This document shows positions 1 through 5,946 of a stretch of DNA of 7,591 bases, piece after piece. This stretch comes from an uncultured Propionibacteriaceae bacterium (lineage in GTDB: Bacteria > Actinomycetota > Actinomycetes > Propionibacteriales > Propionibacteriaceae). The notes under the pieces were generated by a model. The model searched no databases. It was not told where the DNA came from and saw only the letters and a list, made by a program, of their open reading frames with translations. Each line of letters begins with the position of its first letter. Position 1 is the first letter of the stretch. The position numbers and the translations under genes are program-made. Location of the stretch: positions 1-7,591 of the forward strand of contig CALLVV010000092.1 in the NCBI GenBank assembly GCA_938012815.1, read 5' to 3'.

Positions 1-776
1 GGGGCGGCAACGTCCGCCCCGGGCAGCGTGAGCACCCAGCCGGTGTCGATCTCGTCGGGATCGGCGACCCGGTCCCGGTTGGCCTCGTGGAGCTCGGGCC
101 AGCGTTCGGGATCCCCGAGATGTCGCTCCGCGAGGTGCCAGAGGGAATCCCCCTGCTCCACCCTCACCGTCATGGGCAATCGGAGGATCGTTCCCGGGGG
201 AGGGGGATGGTCGATGTCGATTCCCGGGTTCGCGGCCACGAGCTGGCGCCATCTCTCCCCGGCGCCGAGTTCGCGCGCTGCGATGTCCCACAGCTCGTCC
301 CCCGACTGCACTTCGTACTCCCGCCACTCGGCGGATTCCTGCCGGACGGTGTGGGTGGGTGGCATGGTGGAGTCCTCGGGTCGGATCTCGGCCGGGGCGG
401 TGATCGCTGCTGGCGCATCGGCCGGGGGCTGGGATGCGTTCGCGGTCAGCACCGGGGACAGGGCGGCTGTCACCAGCAGTGCAACGGCGGGACGAAGCCA
501 GCCCGTGCCCGGTACTCGGAACCGGATCCGGCCCCGCGAAACGGTGTGCAGCAGCTCGCCCGCGGTGGTCAGGGCGAGCATCACCCAGGCCAGCCAACCC
601 GCCAGCGACAGCACCCCCAGCGTGACCCGGCCGTCATCGGGACGCAGGAACAGGCTTCCCCAATTGATCGTCCCCAGGTCGGTCGGCCGACCCCAGCAGA
701 GCAGCAACCAGGGCACGCCCAACAGCAGGGCGACGAGCAGAAGGGCGGCGGCAATTGCCGTTGCGACTCGTCTCAC
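1..776 (-). CDS. Membrane-anchored tandem LysM-domain protein (C-terminus beyond window)
   Basis: This frame is open from a GTG at 776 to the window edge, giving 258 visible residues with no stop. The start is supported by AGGAAGGA at 792-785, eight bases upstream. The N-terminal half has three hydrophobic segments at about residues 4-27, 52-74 and 95-112. A Pro/Ala-rich stretch (about 116-141) follows, then two LysM repeats at about 153-200 and 203-252. The repeats carry the typical beginnings YEVQSGDELWDIA and VRVEQGDSLWHLA. LysM domains bind N-acetylglucosamine-containing glycans such as peptidoglycan, so the protein probably anchors in the membrane and contacts the wall. It follows the pilin-like gene by 35 bases and is probably co-transcribed with the tad genes. 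From family knowledge, actinobacterial tad loci often carry long LysM proteins with a C-terminal BTAD-type regulatory domain; whether that applies here cannot be seen. Orientation of the LysM repeats relative to the membrane is inferred. Confidence 0.88.
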   Translation of the reverse strand, partial: MRRVATAIAAALLLVALLLGVPWLLLCWGRPTDLGTINWGSLFLRPDDGRVTLGVLSLAGWLAWVMLALTTAGELLHTVSRGRIRFRVPGTGWLRPAVALLVTAALSPVLTANASQPPADAPAAITAPAEIRPEDSTMPPTHTVRQESAEWREYEVQSGDELWDIAARELGAGERWRQLVAANPGIDIDHPPPPGTILRLPMTVRVEQGDSLWHLAERHLGDPERWPELHEANRDRVADPDEIDTGWVLTLPGADVAA

Positions 777-784
777 GCCGGGAT

Positions 785-792
785 TCCTTCCT
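785..792 (-). promoter_or_regulatory. Ribosome binding site of the LysM gene
   Basis: The minus strand reads AGGAAGGA here, followed by eight bases and then GTG at 776-774. It matters because no suitable ATG lies near the start of this frame, so this site fixes the GTG start and includes the first membrane segment. Confidence 0.75.
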
Positions 793-811
793 GAGGGTTC
801 GGTGGCTGGGG

Positions 812-991
812 TCACTGGGGTAGTTTCGCCTCCACGAATTTCGTGATCACGCTGACCACGAGCAGGGCGATGGTCACGGCCCCCGCCAGGAGAATGGCGT
901 TCTCAGTGGACTGCGACAGCCCGCGCTCGTCCCGTCGGGGAGGGAGCAGCAGGTGTAGTTGCTGTTGGAGGAGAATCAACAAGGGGGACAT
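812..991 (-). CDS. Small Flp-pilin-like single-TM peptide
   Basis: A 59-residue peptide starting at ATG 991, preceded by a strong purine-rich site (GGGAAGAAGGAA, 1005-994). A short leader (1-20) precedes the charged motif RRDERG (19-24). A Glu at residue 30 follows, then a single hydrophobic helix (about 31-50) and a short KFVEAKLPQ tail. A charged stretch ending in Gly, then a Glu and one hydrophobic helix, is the general plan of type IV/Flp prepilins, which are cut after the Gly. Here the Glu is at +6 after G24 rather than the canonical +5, so the assignment is tentative. The position directly after tadC fits a pilin or pseudopilin subunit. The frame stays open to GTG 1078, which overlaps the tadC stop. 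That longer version would add 29 hydrophilic residues encoded in an AT-richer stretch and lacks an equally good ribosome site, so I prefer the short form. Confidence 0.72.
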   Translation of the reverse strand: MSPLLILLQQQLHLLLPPRRDERGLSQSTENAILLAGAVTIALLVVSVITKFVEAKLPQ

Positions 992-993
992 GG

Positions 994-1005
994 TTCCTTC
1001 TTCCC
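994..1005 (-). promoter_or_regulatory. Ribosome binding site deciding the start of the pilin-like gene
   Basis: GGGAAGAAGGAA sits just upstream of ATG 991-989 on the minus strand. It favours the 59-residue product over the 88-residue one that would start at GTG 1078. Confidence 0.65.
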
Positions 1006-1074
1006 TATCTGGTTTCATTTTGGGCGGTGGAGAGTCGTGAACTCCGTTTTCCACAGGATTTTTCATGCCGGTTC

Positions 1075-1959
1075 TCACAGACCGGCGAGGATGAACAGCG
1101 GCGGGATGATGAAAGCCAGGCCGAGAATCAGCGCGGGCAGGGTCATCCAGATGGTGAGGGCCTCGGTGTCCGCCTGGGCCCGTGAGCGTTGCTTTGCCAG
1201 ATGCCCCTCCCGGAGTTCCCGTACCCTGGCCTGCAGGGTCTCGGCGAGTGCCGCCCCCTGCTCCTCCAGGCGCATGATGTCGGCGAAATCACCCAGCTCA
1301 GGTACGTCCCACTCGTCCGCTATCCGGTGCAGTTCCCGCCACGGGGTGGTCTGCTCCAGACGACACCGTTCCAGGCCTGCCGCCATGCGGCGGAACAACG
1401 GCGCATCGGAGATCGTGGCCGCTTGGGTGACGGCCTGGGTGGCGGAGGCATTGGCCAGACGTTCCAGGGCGACCAGGTCGAAGAAGGTGTGAACCGCCTC
1501 GGAGGTGCTCCTGCGCACCTGCCGGGACGCCCTGGAAAGTCTCAGGTCCGCCAGGAAGTAACCGCAGACCCCCAGAACCGGTCCCAGGAGCAGGGGTGCC
1601 GGTGTCGTGGGGTTCCCCAGGATCAGCTGCATGACGAGCCAGATCGCGGGAGTGAGCAGTCCCGTCACGGACAGCACCAGCCTCTCCGCGAAGAAATCAG
1701 CGACGCTTCTCCCCGACAACAGCAGAAGGCGTTGCTGGTTGTGGGTGATCGGCAACCGGAGGGTGCGGTGCAGCCATTCGCCGACCGCATCCAGTCCCCG
1801 CTGCTCCGGATGTGTCTCCCGCGCCTCGGGAACTGTTCCGTCCAGGGCGGCGAGGGCGTCAGCCAGGCGGACGGGGGCGCGAAGGGTACCGACGATGACC
1901 AGGAATACACCTGCTCCGGTCGCCATTCCCGCCACCAAGAGCGGTCCCAGGGTTCCCAT
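1075..1959 (-). CDS. tadC: TadC-like type II/IV secretion platform protein (T2SSF domain)
   Basis: This 294-residue integral membrane protein is the second inner-membrane platform component of a Tad pilus system. It is thought to pair with TadB and couple ATPase movement to pilin extraction from the membrane. Hydrophobic segments lie at about residues 5-24, 93-115, 121-138 and 269-292. The cytoplasmic T2SSF (GspF-like) region is roughly 150-265, with the charged helical stretch ERLANASATQAVTQA and a second half containing DIMRLEEQGAALAETL, typical of TadC proteins. ATG 1959 lies one base after the tadB stop, with AAGGGGAA upstream inside the end of tadB, so translation is probably coupled. 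Length is normal for actinobacterial TadC. TadB and TadC are similar; this call rests on position and on the C-terminal hydrophobic helix ending the protein. Confidence 0.9.
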   Translation of the reverse strand: MGTLGPLLVAGMATGAGVFLVIVGTLRAPVRLADALAALDGTVPEARETHPEQRGLDAVGEWLHRTLRLPITHNQQRLLLLSGRSVADFFAERLVLSVTGLLTPAIWLVMQLILGNPTTPAPLLLGPVLGVCGYFLADLRLSRASRQVRRSTSEAVHTFFDLVALERLANASATQAVTQAATISDAPLFRRMAAGLERCRLEQTTPWRELHRIADEWDVPELGDFADIMRLEEQGAALAETLQARVRELREGHLAKQRSRAQADTEALTIWMTLPALILGLAFIIPPLFILAGL

Positions 1960-1960
1960 G

Positions 1961-2812
1961 TCAGTTCCCCTTCAGGAAGCGGGCAGATGGTTTTGGCAGG
2001 GTTTTGCGGCGAAGTGTCAACAGCGCCCCCACGTAGAGGACGGTCAGCGCCAGCGCCAGGATCTGCCCGGTGGGTGTTCCGTAGGGAGCGAAGTAACCGG
2101 GGGACAGCCACCGGACCACTACGAGGATCGCGAATGTGATGCCCACGACCTGCCGTACGACGGCCCGGGGTTTGGCGCGTTCCGCTGCGATCTCGCGCAG
2201 GGTGCGCAACCGCATCTGGGTGTTCTCCGCCAGTGCGGCGAGCATGGCCCGGGCACCGACCCCGCCTCGCGAGGAAGCGATCGCCAGGGCCGCCAGCACC
2301 CCATCGGCGTCGGCGGAGTCGAGTTCATCGGCCATCGCGATCAGGGCGTCCCGGGTGGTCCACCCCAGGTCGAGTCGGGCAACCGCTCGGGCGACGGGCG
2401 TCGTCAACACCTCGGGAACCTGGCCACGGGTGGTTATGATCGCGTCCCGGATCGATTTCCCGGTTGCTATCGAGGGTCCGAGGAAACGCAACCAGCGGTC
2501 CAGGGCAGCGAGGACCTCGACCTCCGGGTTCGGTGGTTCGCTCAACAGGTAGGGGATTCCGAGCAGCACCAACGGGACCAGGGCGACCGCTGCCAGCCAA
2601 CCGGTCCAGACCCCGGTCACGACGCCAGCGGCCACACAGAGGCCGACCCAGAGCCGACGCCTCGTGCCCATGGTCCGCCAGCGGGCCACCGCCCGGGACG
2701 GCAGCGGCCGGGATTCCGGAACGGTCGGCACGTGGCGTCTCAGTCCCGCCGTCAACAGGATCACCCCCGCGACCATCAGGGCCCCGCTCCCCGCGGCGAT
2801 CAGCGGTCCCAT
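1961..2812 (-). CDS. tadB: TadB-like type II/IV secretion platform protein (T2SSF domain)
   Basis: This 283-residue membrane protein is the first of the two platform proteins following the CpaF ATPase. Hydrophobic segments are at about residues 4-23, 54-71, 73-90, 220-234 and 249-267. A T2SSF-type cytoplasmic domain of roughly 102-218 lies between the second and third groups; it includes the family-like stretches GPSIATGKSIRDAI and ASSRGGVGARAMLAALAENTQ, followed by a basic MRLRTLREIAAERAKPRAV segment. It would form the inner-membrane base on which the ATPase acts. The ATG at 2812 lies 13 bases inside the end of cpaF in another frame, with GGGAGG five bases upstream, which indicates translational coupling. 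TadB-family proteins are often near this length, so I see no truncation. Confidence 0.9.
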   Translation of the reverse strand: MGPLIAAGSGALMVAGVILLTAGLRRHVPTVPESRPLPSRAVARWRTMGTRRRLWVGLCVAAGVVTGVWTGWLAAVALVPLVLLGIPYLLSEPPNPEVEVLAALDRWLRFLGPSIATGKSIRDAIITTRGQVPEVLTTPVARAVARLDLGWTTRDALIAMADELDSADADGVLAALAIASSRGGVGARAMLAALAENTQMRLRTLREIAAERAKPRAVVRQVVGITFAILVVVRWLSPGYFAPYGTPTGQILALALTVLYVGALLTLRRKTLPKPSARFLKGN

Positions 2813-4230
2813 GACGCCTCCCGGAACGCCGAGAGCTCGGCCGACATCGTCGCCTCAGGCTGGAACAGTGGATCCGGATCGGATCGATAGACGAGGTGGG
2901 TGGTGGGACGGTTGTTCTCGACGACCCCGGTCAGTTGTCGCACCTCGCTGACGAAACGTCGCCTGACACCGCCGCGCCAGGTGTCGTCGCGCAGGGTCAC
3001 GTGGACGATGAAATTGATGTTGTGGGCGATCTGTCGCATCGCCTCCTCGACGCTCAGTACCCCGCCCAACGCGACACGGGCCGCCAAGCGGTCGATGGTG
3101 GAAGGGGCGGAGTGCGAGTGGGTGGTCGAGAGAGTACCGGCACCCGCCTGCATCGCCTCGAACATCGCCCCCGCTTCGGCGCCCCGGACCTCCCCGACCA
3201 CCAGCCGGGACAGGTTCTGCCGCAGCGCCTCGGGAATGAGATCCGCCACGGTCCACTCCCCGACGTGCCGGTCGCCCTGCTGTTCCCCGAGCCCCACCTT
3301 CGCCTGGAGGGCCAGCATGTTGCGCCGCCCGGGTTGCAGATGGGTCAGCAACTCGTAGTCGGTCTCCAGGGTTCCGAATCGTTCGTTCGGCGGGATCTCC
3401 GCGATCAGGGCACGCAACAGGGTGGTCTTCCCCGCTCCCTGGTCACCGGAGATCACTATCGACTTGCGGGCCAGCACGGCCTGGGCGAGAAGCCGGGCCA
3501 CCGGAACGGGCAGCATGCCGTCGTCGGCCAGCTCCTTCAACGTCACCGAGGTCAACGTGTGCTGGCGGATGATGACGGAGGGACGGTGACTCAACCCGAA
3601 CCCGATGGCGTGCAGCCGGAAACGGCTGCCGAGCGCCAGGGTCATCGTCGGGTGGGCGTCGTCGAAGGGGCGTGGCGGGTTGGCGGTCTCCCCGAGGAAC
3701 CGGACCGCTTCGATCAGTTCCTCGTCGGAGTCCGCCACGGGCGGATGGGGTTCCCGGTGACCGTCGCCGTACTGGATCATCACCGAGTCCCAGCCGGTGA
3801 TCTCGATGTTCTCGGCCTCCGGGATGCTCAGGACCGGACTCAGCCTCCCATAGCCGAAGATGGCCTGTGCCACGGCTTCCGCGTAGCCGGTTTCCAACTC
3901 CAGTGGCCACAGCGCCGCGCCCTCGCTGCTGAGGCGTTCGGCGTGGGCGTGCACGACGGTGCGGATGATCGCTCTGCCCTGGACTCTCCGGTCGTCCTCG
4001 GGCATCACCGTTCCGTGCTCGGTCAGCCAGCGTTCGCTGGCCTGACCGATCTGCTCGGCGGCCTGTCGGCGAAGCGACACCACGAGCTGCCAGTCGACAT
4101 CGGAGCTCGGACGGCATTCCTCCTCTTCGAGGAACTGGTGTCGAGGCACCGCCTGGGGATGCCAGTCGGAGGTCGCGAGGGCGGCGAACGCCCCGGACAG
4201 GCTGGGTGGTCTCGAGGCATCGCTGATCAC
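2800..4230 (-). CDS. cpaF: CpaF/TadA-type pilus-assembly secretion ATPase
   Basis: A 476-residue type II/IV secretion ATPase that hydrolyses ATP to power Tad/Flp pilus assembly on the cytoplasmic face of the membrane. Its N-terminal domain (about 45-230) includes FGYGRLSPVL and NIEITGWDSVMI, typical of the CpaF N-terminal region. The RecA-like domain follows, with Walker A GDQGAGKTT at 262-270 (Lys268) and an Asp-box region with ETD at 289-291. The Walker B-type segment SRLVVGEVRG (341-350) has Glu347 in the catalytic position, and the His box TLSTTHSHS is at 366-374. All key motifs are intact, so an active ATPase is expected. The GTG start at 4230 forms a GTGA overlap with the stop of the preceding gene and has AAGGCGG upstream. 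The first ~40 residues are poorly conserved in this family, so a slightly later start cannot be excluded. Confidence 0.96.
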   Translation of the reverse strand: MISDASRPPSLSGAFAALATSDWHPQAVPRHQFLEEEECRPSSDVDWQLVVSLRRQAAEQIGQASERWLTEHGTVMPEDDRRVQGRAIIRTVVHAHAERLSSEGAALWPLELETGYAEAVAQAIFGYGRLSPVLSIPEAENIEITGWDSVMIQYGDGHREPHPPVADSDEELIEAVRFLGETANPPRPFDDAHPTMTLALGSRFRLHAIGFGLSHRPSVIIRQHTLTSVTLKELADDGMLPVPVARLLAQAVLARKSIVISGDQGAGKTTLLRALIAEIPPNERFGTLETDYELLTHLQPGRRNMLALQAKVGLGEQQGDRHVGEWTVADLIPEALRQNLSRLVVGEVRGAEAGAMFEAMQAGAGTLSTTHSHSAPSTIDRLAARVALGGVLSVEEAMRQIAHNINFIVHVTLRDDTWRGGVRRRFVSEVRQLTGVVENNRPTTHLVYRSDPDPLFQPEATMSAELSAFREASWDR

Positions 4231-5030
4231 GGTGCACCGCCTTGGAGCAGTTCACGCCTGAGGGCCCTGGCGCGTTCGAGTCTTTGTGTCAGGTGCAACG
4301 CGACCACTCGGTACGAGCCGAGGAGCTGCGAGTTGTTGAACCTCCTGGGCGGTGTCAGGCCGTGGCTCAACACCCCGGCGGGTCCCGGATCCCAGGGAAT
4401 CCGGGCCCAGCAGTCGATCCCGAACTGGGCGGTGATCTCGTGCGCCGAGTAGGGACGATCCGGTCCCACGAGCATCAACCCCAGCGGGCGATCCGTTGGT
4501 AGGGTGCGGACCTGCTCCACCAGCAGGGGCAGGTACAGGCGCGACGCGGCCAGCGACTTCAGGTTGCTCTGCAGCACGAAACCGATGGCGTCCGCAATTT
4601 CCAGCAGCGCGACTGGGAGGCCGTCGCGACCAAGCCTCCCGGCGTCCACGATGACGTCGATTCCCCGGGACTCCAGGCCTGCGAAGGCCTCCGCGAGTTC
4701 CGGCCAGATGTGGTCGAACAATCGCACCGCCCCCGGCTGGGCGAAACCGGGGAGGAAACGCCGGCTGGTGGTGTCCCCCTCGGTCAGCGGAATGGTCTGC
4801 CGGGCCAGCTCCGGCCCGATGTCCCGGGTCTCGCGGTGCAGGCGGGCCAGGACGGCCAGTCCCCTGCCCCCGAGGTCAAGGCCGCGGAGGTACCCGGCGG
4901 GTATGGCCTGCGCCGGGTCACGGTCGCAGTCGGAGAGCATCACGTCGCCGGGCCAGCAGAGCGCCAGCCCCAGGGCGGTCGTGGTGATTCCGGGGGCACC
5001 CGGTCCGCCTGTCAGTACCGTCACCGACAT
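4227..5030 (-). CDS. CpaE/TadZ-like MinD/ParA-fold protein with degenerate P-loop
   Basis: This 267-residue protein resembles the MinD-like proteins that precede cpaF in actinobacterial tad clusters; CpaE/TadZ relatives localise the pilus machine in the cell. The N-terminus has a strand followed by a glycine-rich loop (TGGPGAPGITTTALGLAL, about 7-24). This is where the deviant Walker A of MinD/ParA proteins lies, but both characteristic lysines are absent. Further P-loop-NTPase-like strands are VMLSDCDRDP (30-39), the Walker B-like DVIVDAG (125-131) and GFVLQSN (150-156), then a helix-rich C-terminus. ATG 5030 shares one base with the upstream stop (TGATG) and has AGGAG seven bases upstream. 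The fold and position are fairly secure. Whether it binds or hydrolyses nucleotide is doubtful, and a scaffold role is an inference. It is not a chromosome-partitioning ParA by context. Confidence 0.85.
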   Translation of the reverse strand: MSVTVLTGGPGAPGITTTALGLALCWPGDVMLSDCDRDPAQAIPAGYLRGLDLGGRGLAVLARLHRETRDIGPELARQTIPLTEGDTTSRRFLPGFAQPGAVRLFDHIWPELAEAFAGLESRGIDVIVDAGRLGRDGLPVALLEIADAIGFVLQSNLKSLAASRLYLPLLVEQVRTLPTDRPLGLMLVGPDRPYSAHEITAQFGIDCWARIPWDPGPAGVLSHGLTPPRRFNNSQLLGSYRVVALHLTQRLERARALRRELLQGGAP

Positions 5031-5635
5031 CAGGACTCCTGGAGGACGAAGAGGGCCACCTGTTCCGCTGCGGCGCGGGATGCCATCAGAGGGGCCTTGT
5101 CCGCTGGGAGGCTGATGTCCAGCAGCCAGGTGGCACCATCGGGCAGCTTCTCAGGGAGGGCTGACACCACGGCATCGGTCATCAGGACGCCCTCCTTGAA
5201 ATCGATCAGCTGGATTCTCTGGCCCGGTGCCAAGGGGGTGTTGGGTATTCTCCCGGGACCAAGTTTCAGCCCCATCGTGACGTTTCCCTTGGGAAACGAC
5301 CGGGCCGCCACGTGCTTCTCGGCGGGGAAACTGCCCGCAGGCAGGTCGAACAGGGCCTGTTTCCCGATCAGAACGTCCATCTCCCGCGGGTCAATTCCCC
5401 CCTCCTGGTCTCCTGGCAGCTCACGCACGGTCAGGTCGGAGGAGCGGATCTCCTGGCCGCGGGTCACGTCGTTCGCCATCGCGATGGCCTGCCGGTGGCC
5501 GGTCACGGCCGTGTACAAGGCAGCGGCTCCCAGCGCTCCCAACACGATGAGAAGCACACCCAGGGCGATCAGGCGCGGACTCCGTCGAGCGCGCAACTGG
5601 ACTCCCTCGGGCCGGGTGGCGGAGGATTCGGTCAC
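5030..5635 (-). CDS. CpaB-like SAF-domain membrane protein
   Basis: This 201-residue protein has a basic N-terminus (RARRSPR, 15-21), one transmembrane segment (about 21-44) and an extracytoplasmic SAF-like domain (about 50-112). That domain includes IAMANDVTRGQEIRSSDL and the LIGKQALFDLPAGSF motif typical of the CpaB/RcpC family. CpaB proteins help assemble Flp pili. In Gram-negative bacteria they work with the secretin, which a Gram-positive host lacks, so here it probably acts at the outer face of the membrane or in the wall zone. It is shorter than proteobacterial CpaB, as usual for actinobacterial versions. I chose GTG 5635 because AAAGGGA lies seven bases upstream. The frame extends to another GTG at 5686, but that has no clear ribosome site and would add 17 residues unlike a membrane-protein N-terminus. 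It is the first gene of the operon. Confidence 0.85.
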   Translation of the reverse strand: MTESSATRPEGVQLRARRSPRLIALGVLLIVLGALGAAALYTAVTGHRQAIAMANDVTRGQEIRSSDLTVRELPGDQEGGIDPREMDVLIGKQALFDLPAGSFPAEKHVAARSFPKGNVTMGLKLGPGRIPNTPLAPGQRIQLIDFKEGVLMTDAVVSALPEKLPDGATWLLDISLPADKAPLMASRAAAEQVALFVLQES

Positions 5636-5642
5636 GTCATTG

Positions 5643-5649
5643 TCCCTTT
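5643..5649 (-). promoter_or_regulatory. Ribosome binding site of the CpaB-like gene
   Basis: AAAGGGA on the minus strand is followed by seven bases and GTG 5635-5633. It favours this start over the upstream in-frame GTG at 5686, which has no comparable site. Confidence 0.65.
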
Positions 5650-5735
5650 CGTTGTGCCGGAAGACGTAGGGACAGCCGGCCTCCACAGCGGTTTCCCGGG
5701 GAGCGACACCTTCTCCGCGCCTTCGCGTTGCCTGA

Positions 5736-5785
5736 AGTTAACTCGCATCGGAGACGGGGCGTGTGGAGTTAACCAAGAATTAACC
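5736..5785. repeat. Three phased TTAAC boxes, possible operator
   Basis: AGTTAACT (5736-5743, a perfect palindrome), AGTTAACC (5767-5774) and AATTAACC (5778-5785) share the core TTAAC. Starts are 31 and 11 bases apart, close to three turns and one turn of B-DNA, so all three would face the same side of the helix. That arrangement is common for cooperatively bound regulators. The regulator is unknown, and the sites could serve either or both divergent units. Confidence 0.4.
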
Positions 5786-5787
5786 TT

Positions 5788-5809
5788 TAGTCCTTGCGGG
5801 TAGGGACTA
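5788..5809. repeat. Short inverted repeat TAGTCC / GGACTA
   Basis: TAGTCC at 5788-5793 is complementary to GGACTA at 5804-5809. The stem can extend inward by one G-T and one T-A pair, leaving a six-base loop. There is no run of T on either strand after it, so it is not a standard intrinsic terminator. An operator half-site pair is a possible reading. Confidence 0.35.
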
Positions 5810-5813
5810 TCCA

Positions 5814-5839
5814 TCGAATCGCCAAATCCCGTCGAATCG
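5814..5839. repeat. Direct repeat TCGAATCG x2
   Basis: TCGAATCG occurs at 5814-5821 and again at 5832-5839, starts 18 bases apart, upstream of the proposed PTS promoter. This is a possible activator or repressor site; the binding factor is not recognised. Confidence 0.35.
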
Positions 5840-5851
5840 AGGAAATGGGTG

Positions 5852-5880
5852 TTCCGATCGGGGCCGAACCCAACTAGGCT
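5852..5880 (+). promoter_or_regulatory. Candidate promoter for the PTS fusion gene
   Basis: TTCCGA (5852-5857) and TAGGCT (5875-5880) are separated by 17 bases. TAGGCT fits the TANNNT -10 pattern common in actinobacteria, while the -35 match is poor. A palindrome CCGATCGG (5854-5861) overlaps the -35 element and could be an operator. Transcription would begin near 5887, giving a leader of about 60 bases. Confidence 0.3.
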
Positions 5881-5946
5881 GCTGGAGACACTGGGGAGCA
5901 GGTGTGAATCCGAGTGAGGCCTCCCCTCCGGAAAGGAAGTGCCGTT

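Larger units (their letters stand above)
5636..5946. promoter_or_regulatory. Divergent intergenic region between the tad operon and the PTS fusion gene
   Basis: These 311 bases separate two divergently transcribed units, so the promoters of both should lie here. The stretch from about 5730 to 5860 is clearly more AT-rich than the flanking genes and contains TTAAC repeats, a TCGAATCG direct repeat, a TAGTCC/GGACTA hairpin and a CCGATCGG palindrome, listed separately. I see no convincing protein-coding frame, tRNA or known riboswitch. No strong promoter match is visible for the minus-strand operon; TTGGTT (5776-5771) with TCCGAT (5752-5747) at 18-base spacing is only a weak possibility. Confidence 0.7.

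Noticed and set aside
28..846. Plus-strand open frames (272 and 235 codons) across the left end
   Set aside because: The minus-strand frame encodes three membrane segments and two clear LysM repeats with a good ribosome site. The plus-strand products are biased and featureless.
1189..2890. Plus-strand open frames of 316 and 427 codons opposite tadB and tadC
   Set aside because: They overlap each other and recognisable membrane proteins and show no domain-like pattern. High GC at third positions explains their length.
2896..4452. Long plus-strand open frame (518 codons) opposite cpaF
   Set aside because: It is antisense to a gene with all secretion-ATPase motifs intact, and its predicted protein is low-complexity and rich in Gly, His and Gln. 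This is the usual mirror of GC-rich third codon positions.
5636..5686. N-terminal extension of the CpaB-like protein from GTG 5686
   Set aside because: It has no Shine-Dalgarno sequence before it, while AAAGGGA lies at proper spacing before GTG 5635.
5788..5809. Hairpin considered as an intrinsic terminator
   Set aside because: There is no T-run after it on either strand, and it lies between two divergent genes, where no transcript is expected to end.
5893..5926. GGGGAG/CTCCCC pairing in the PTS leader considered as a riboswitch or attenuator
   Set aside because: Only a six-base stem with a 22-base loop is visible. This is easily expected by chance in GC-rich DNA and matches no known riboswitch.
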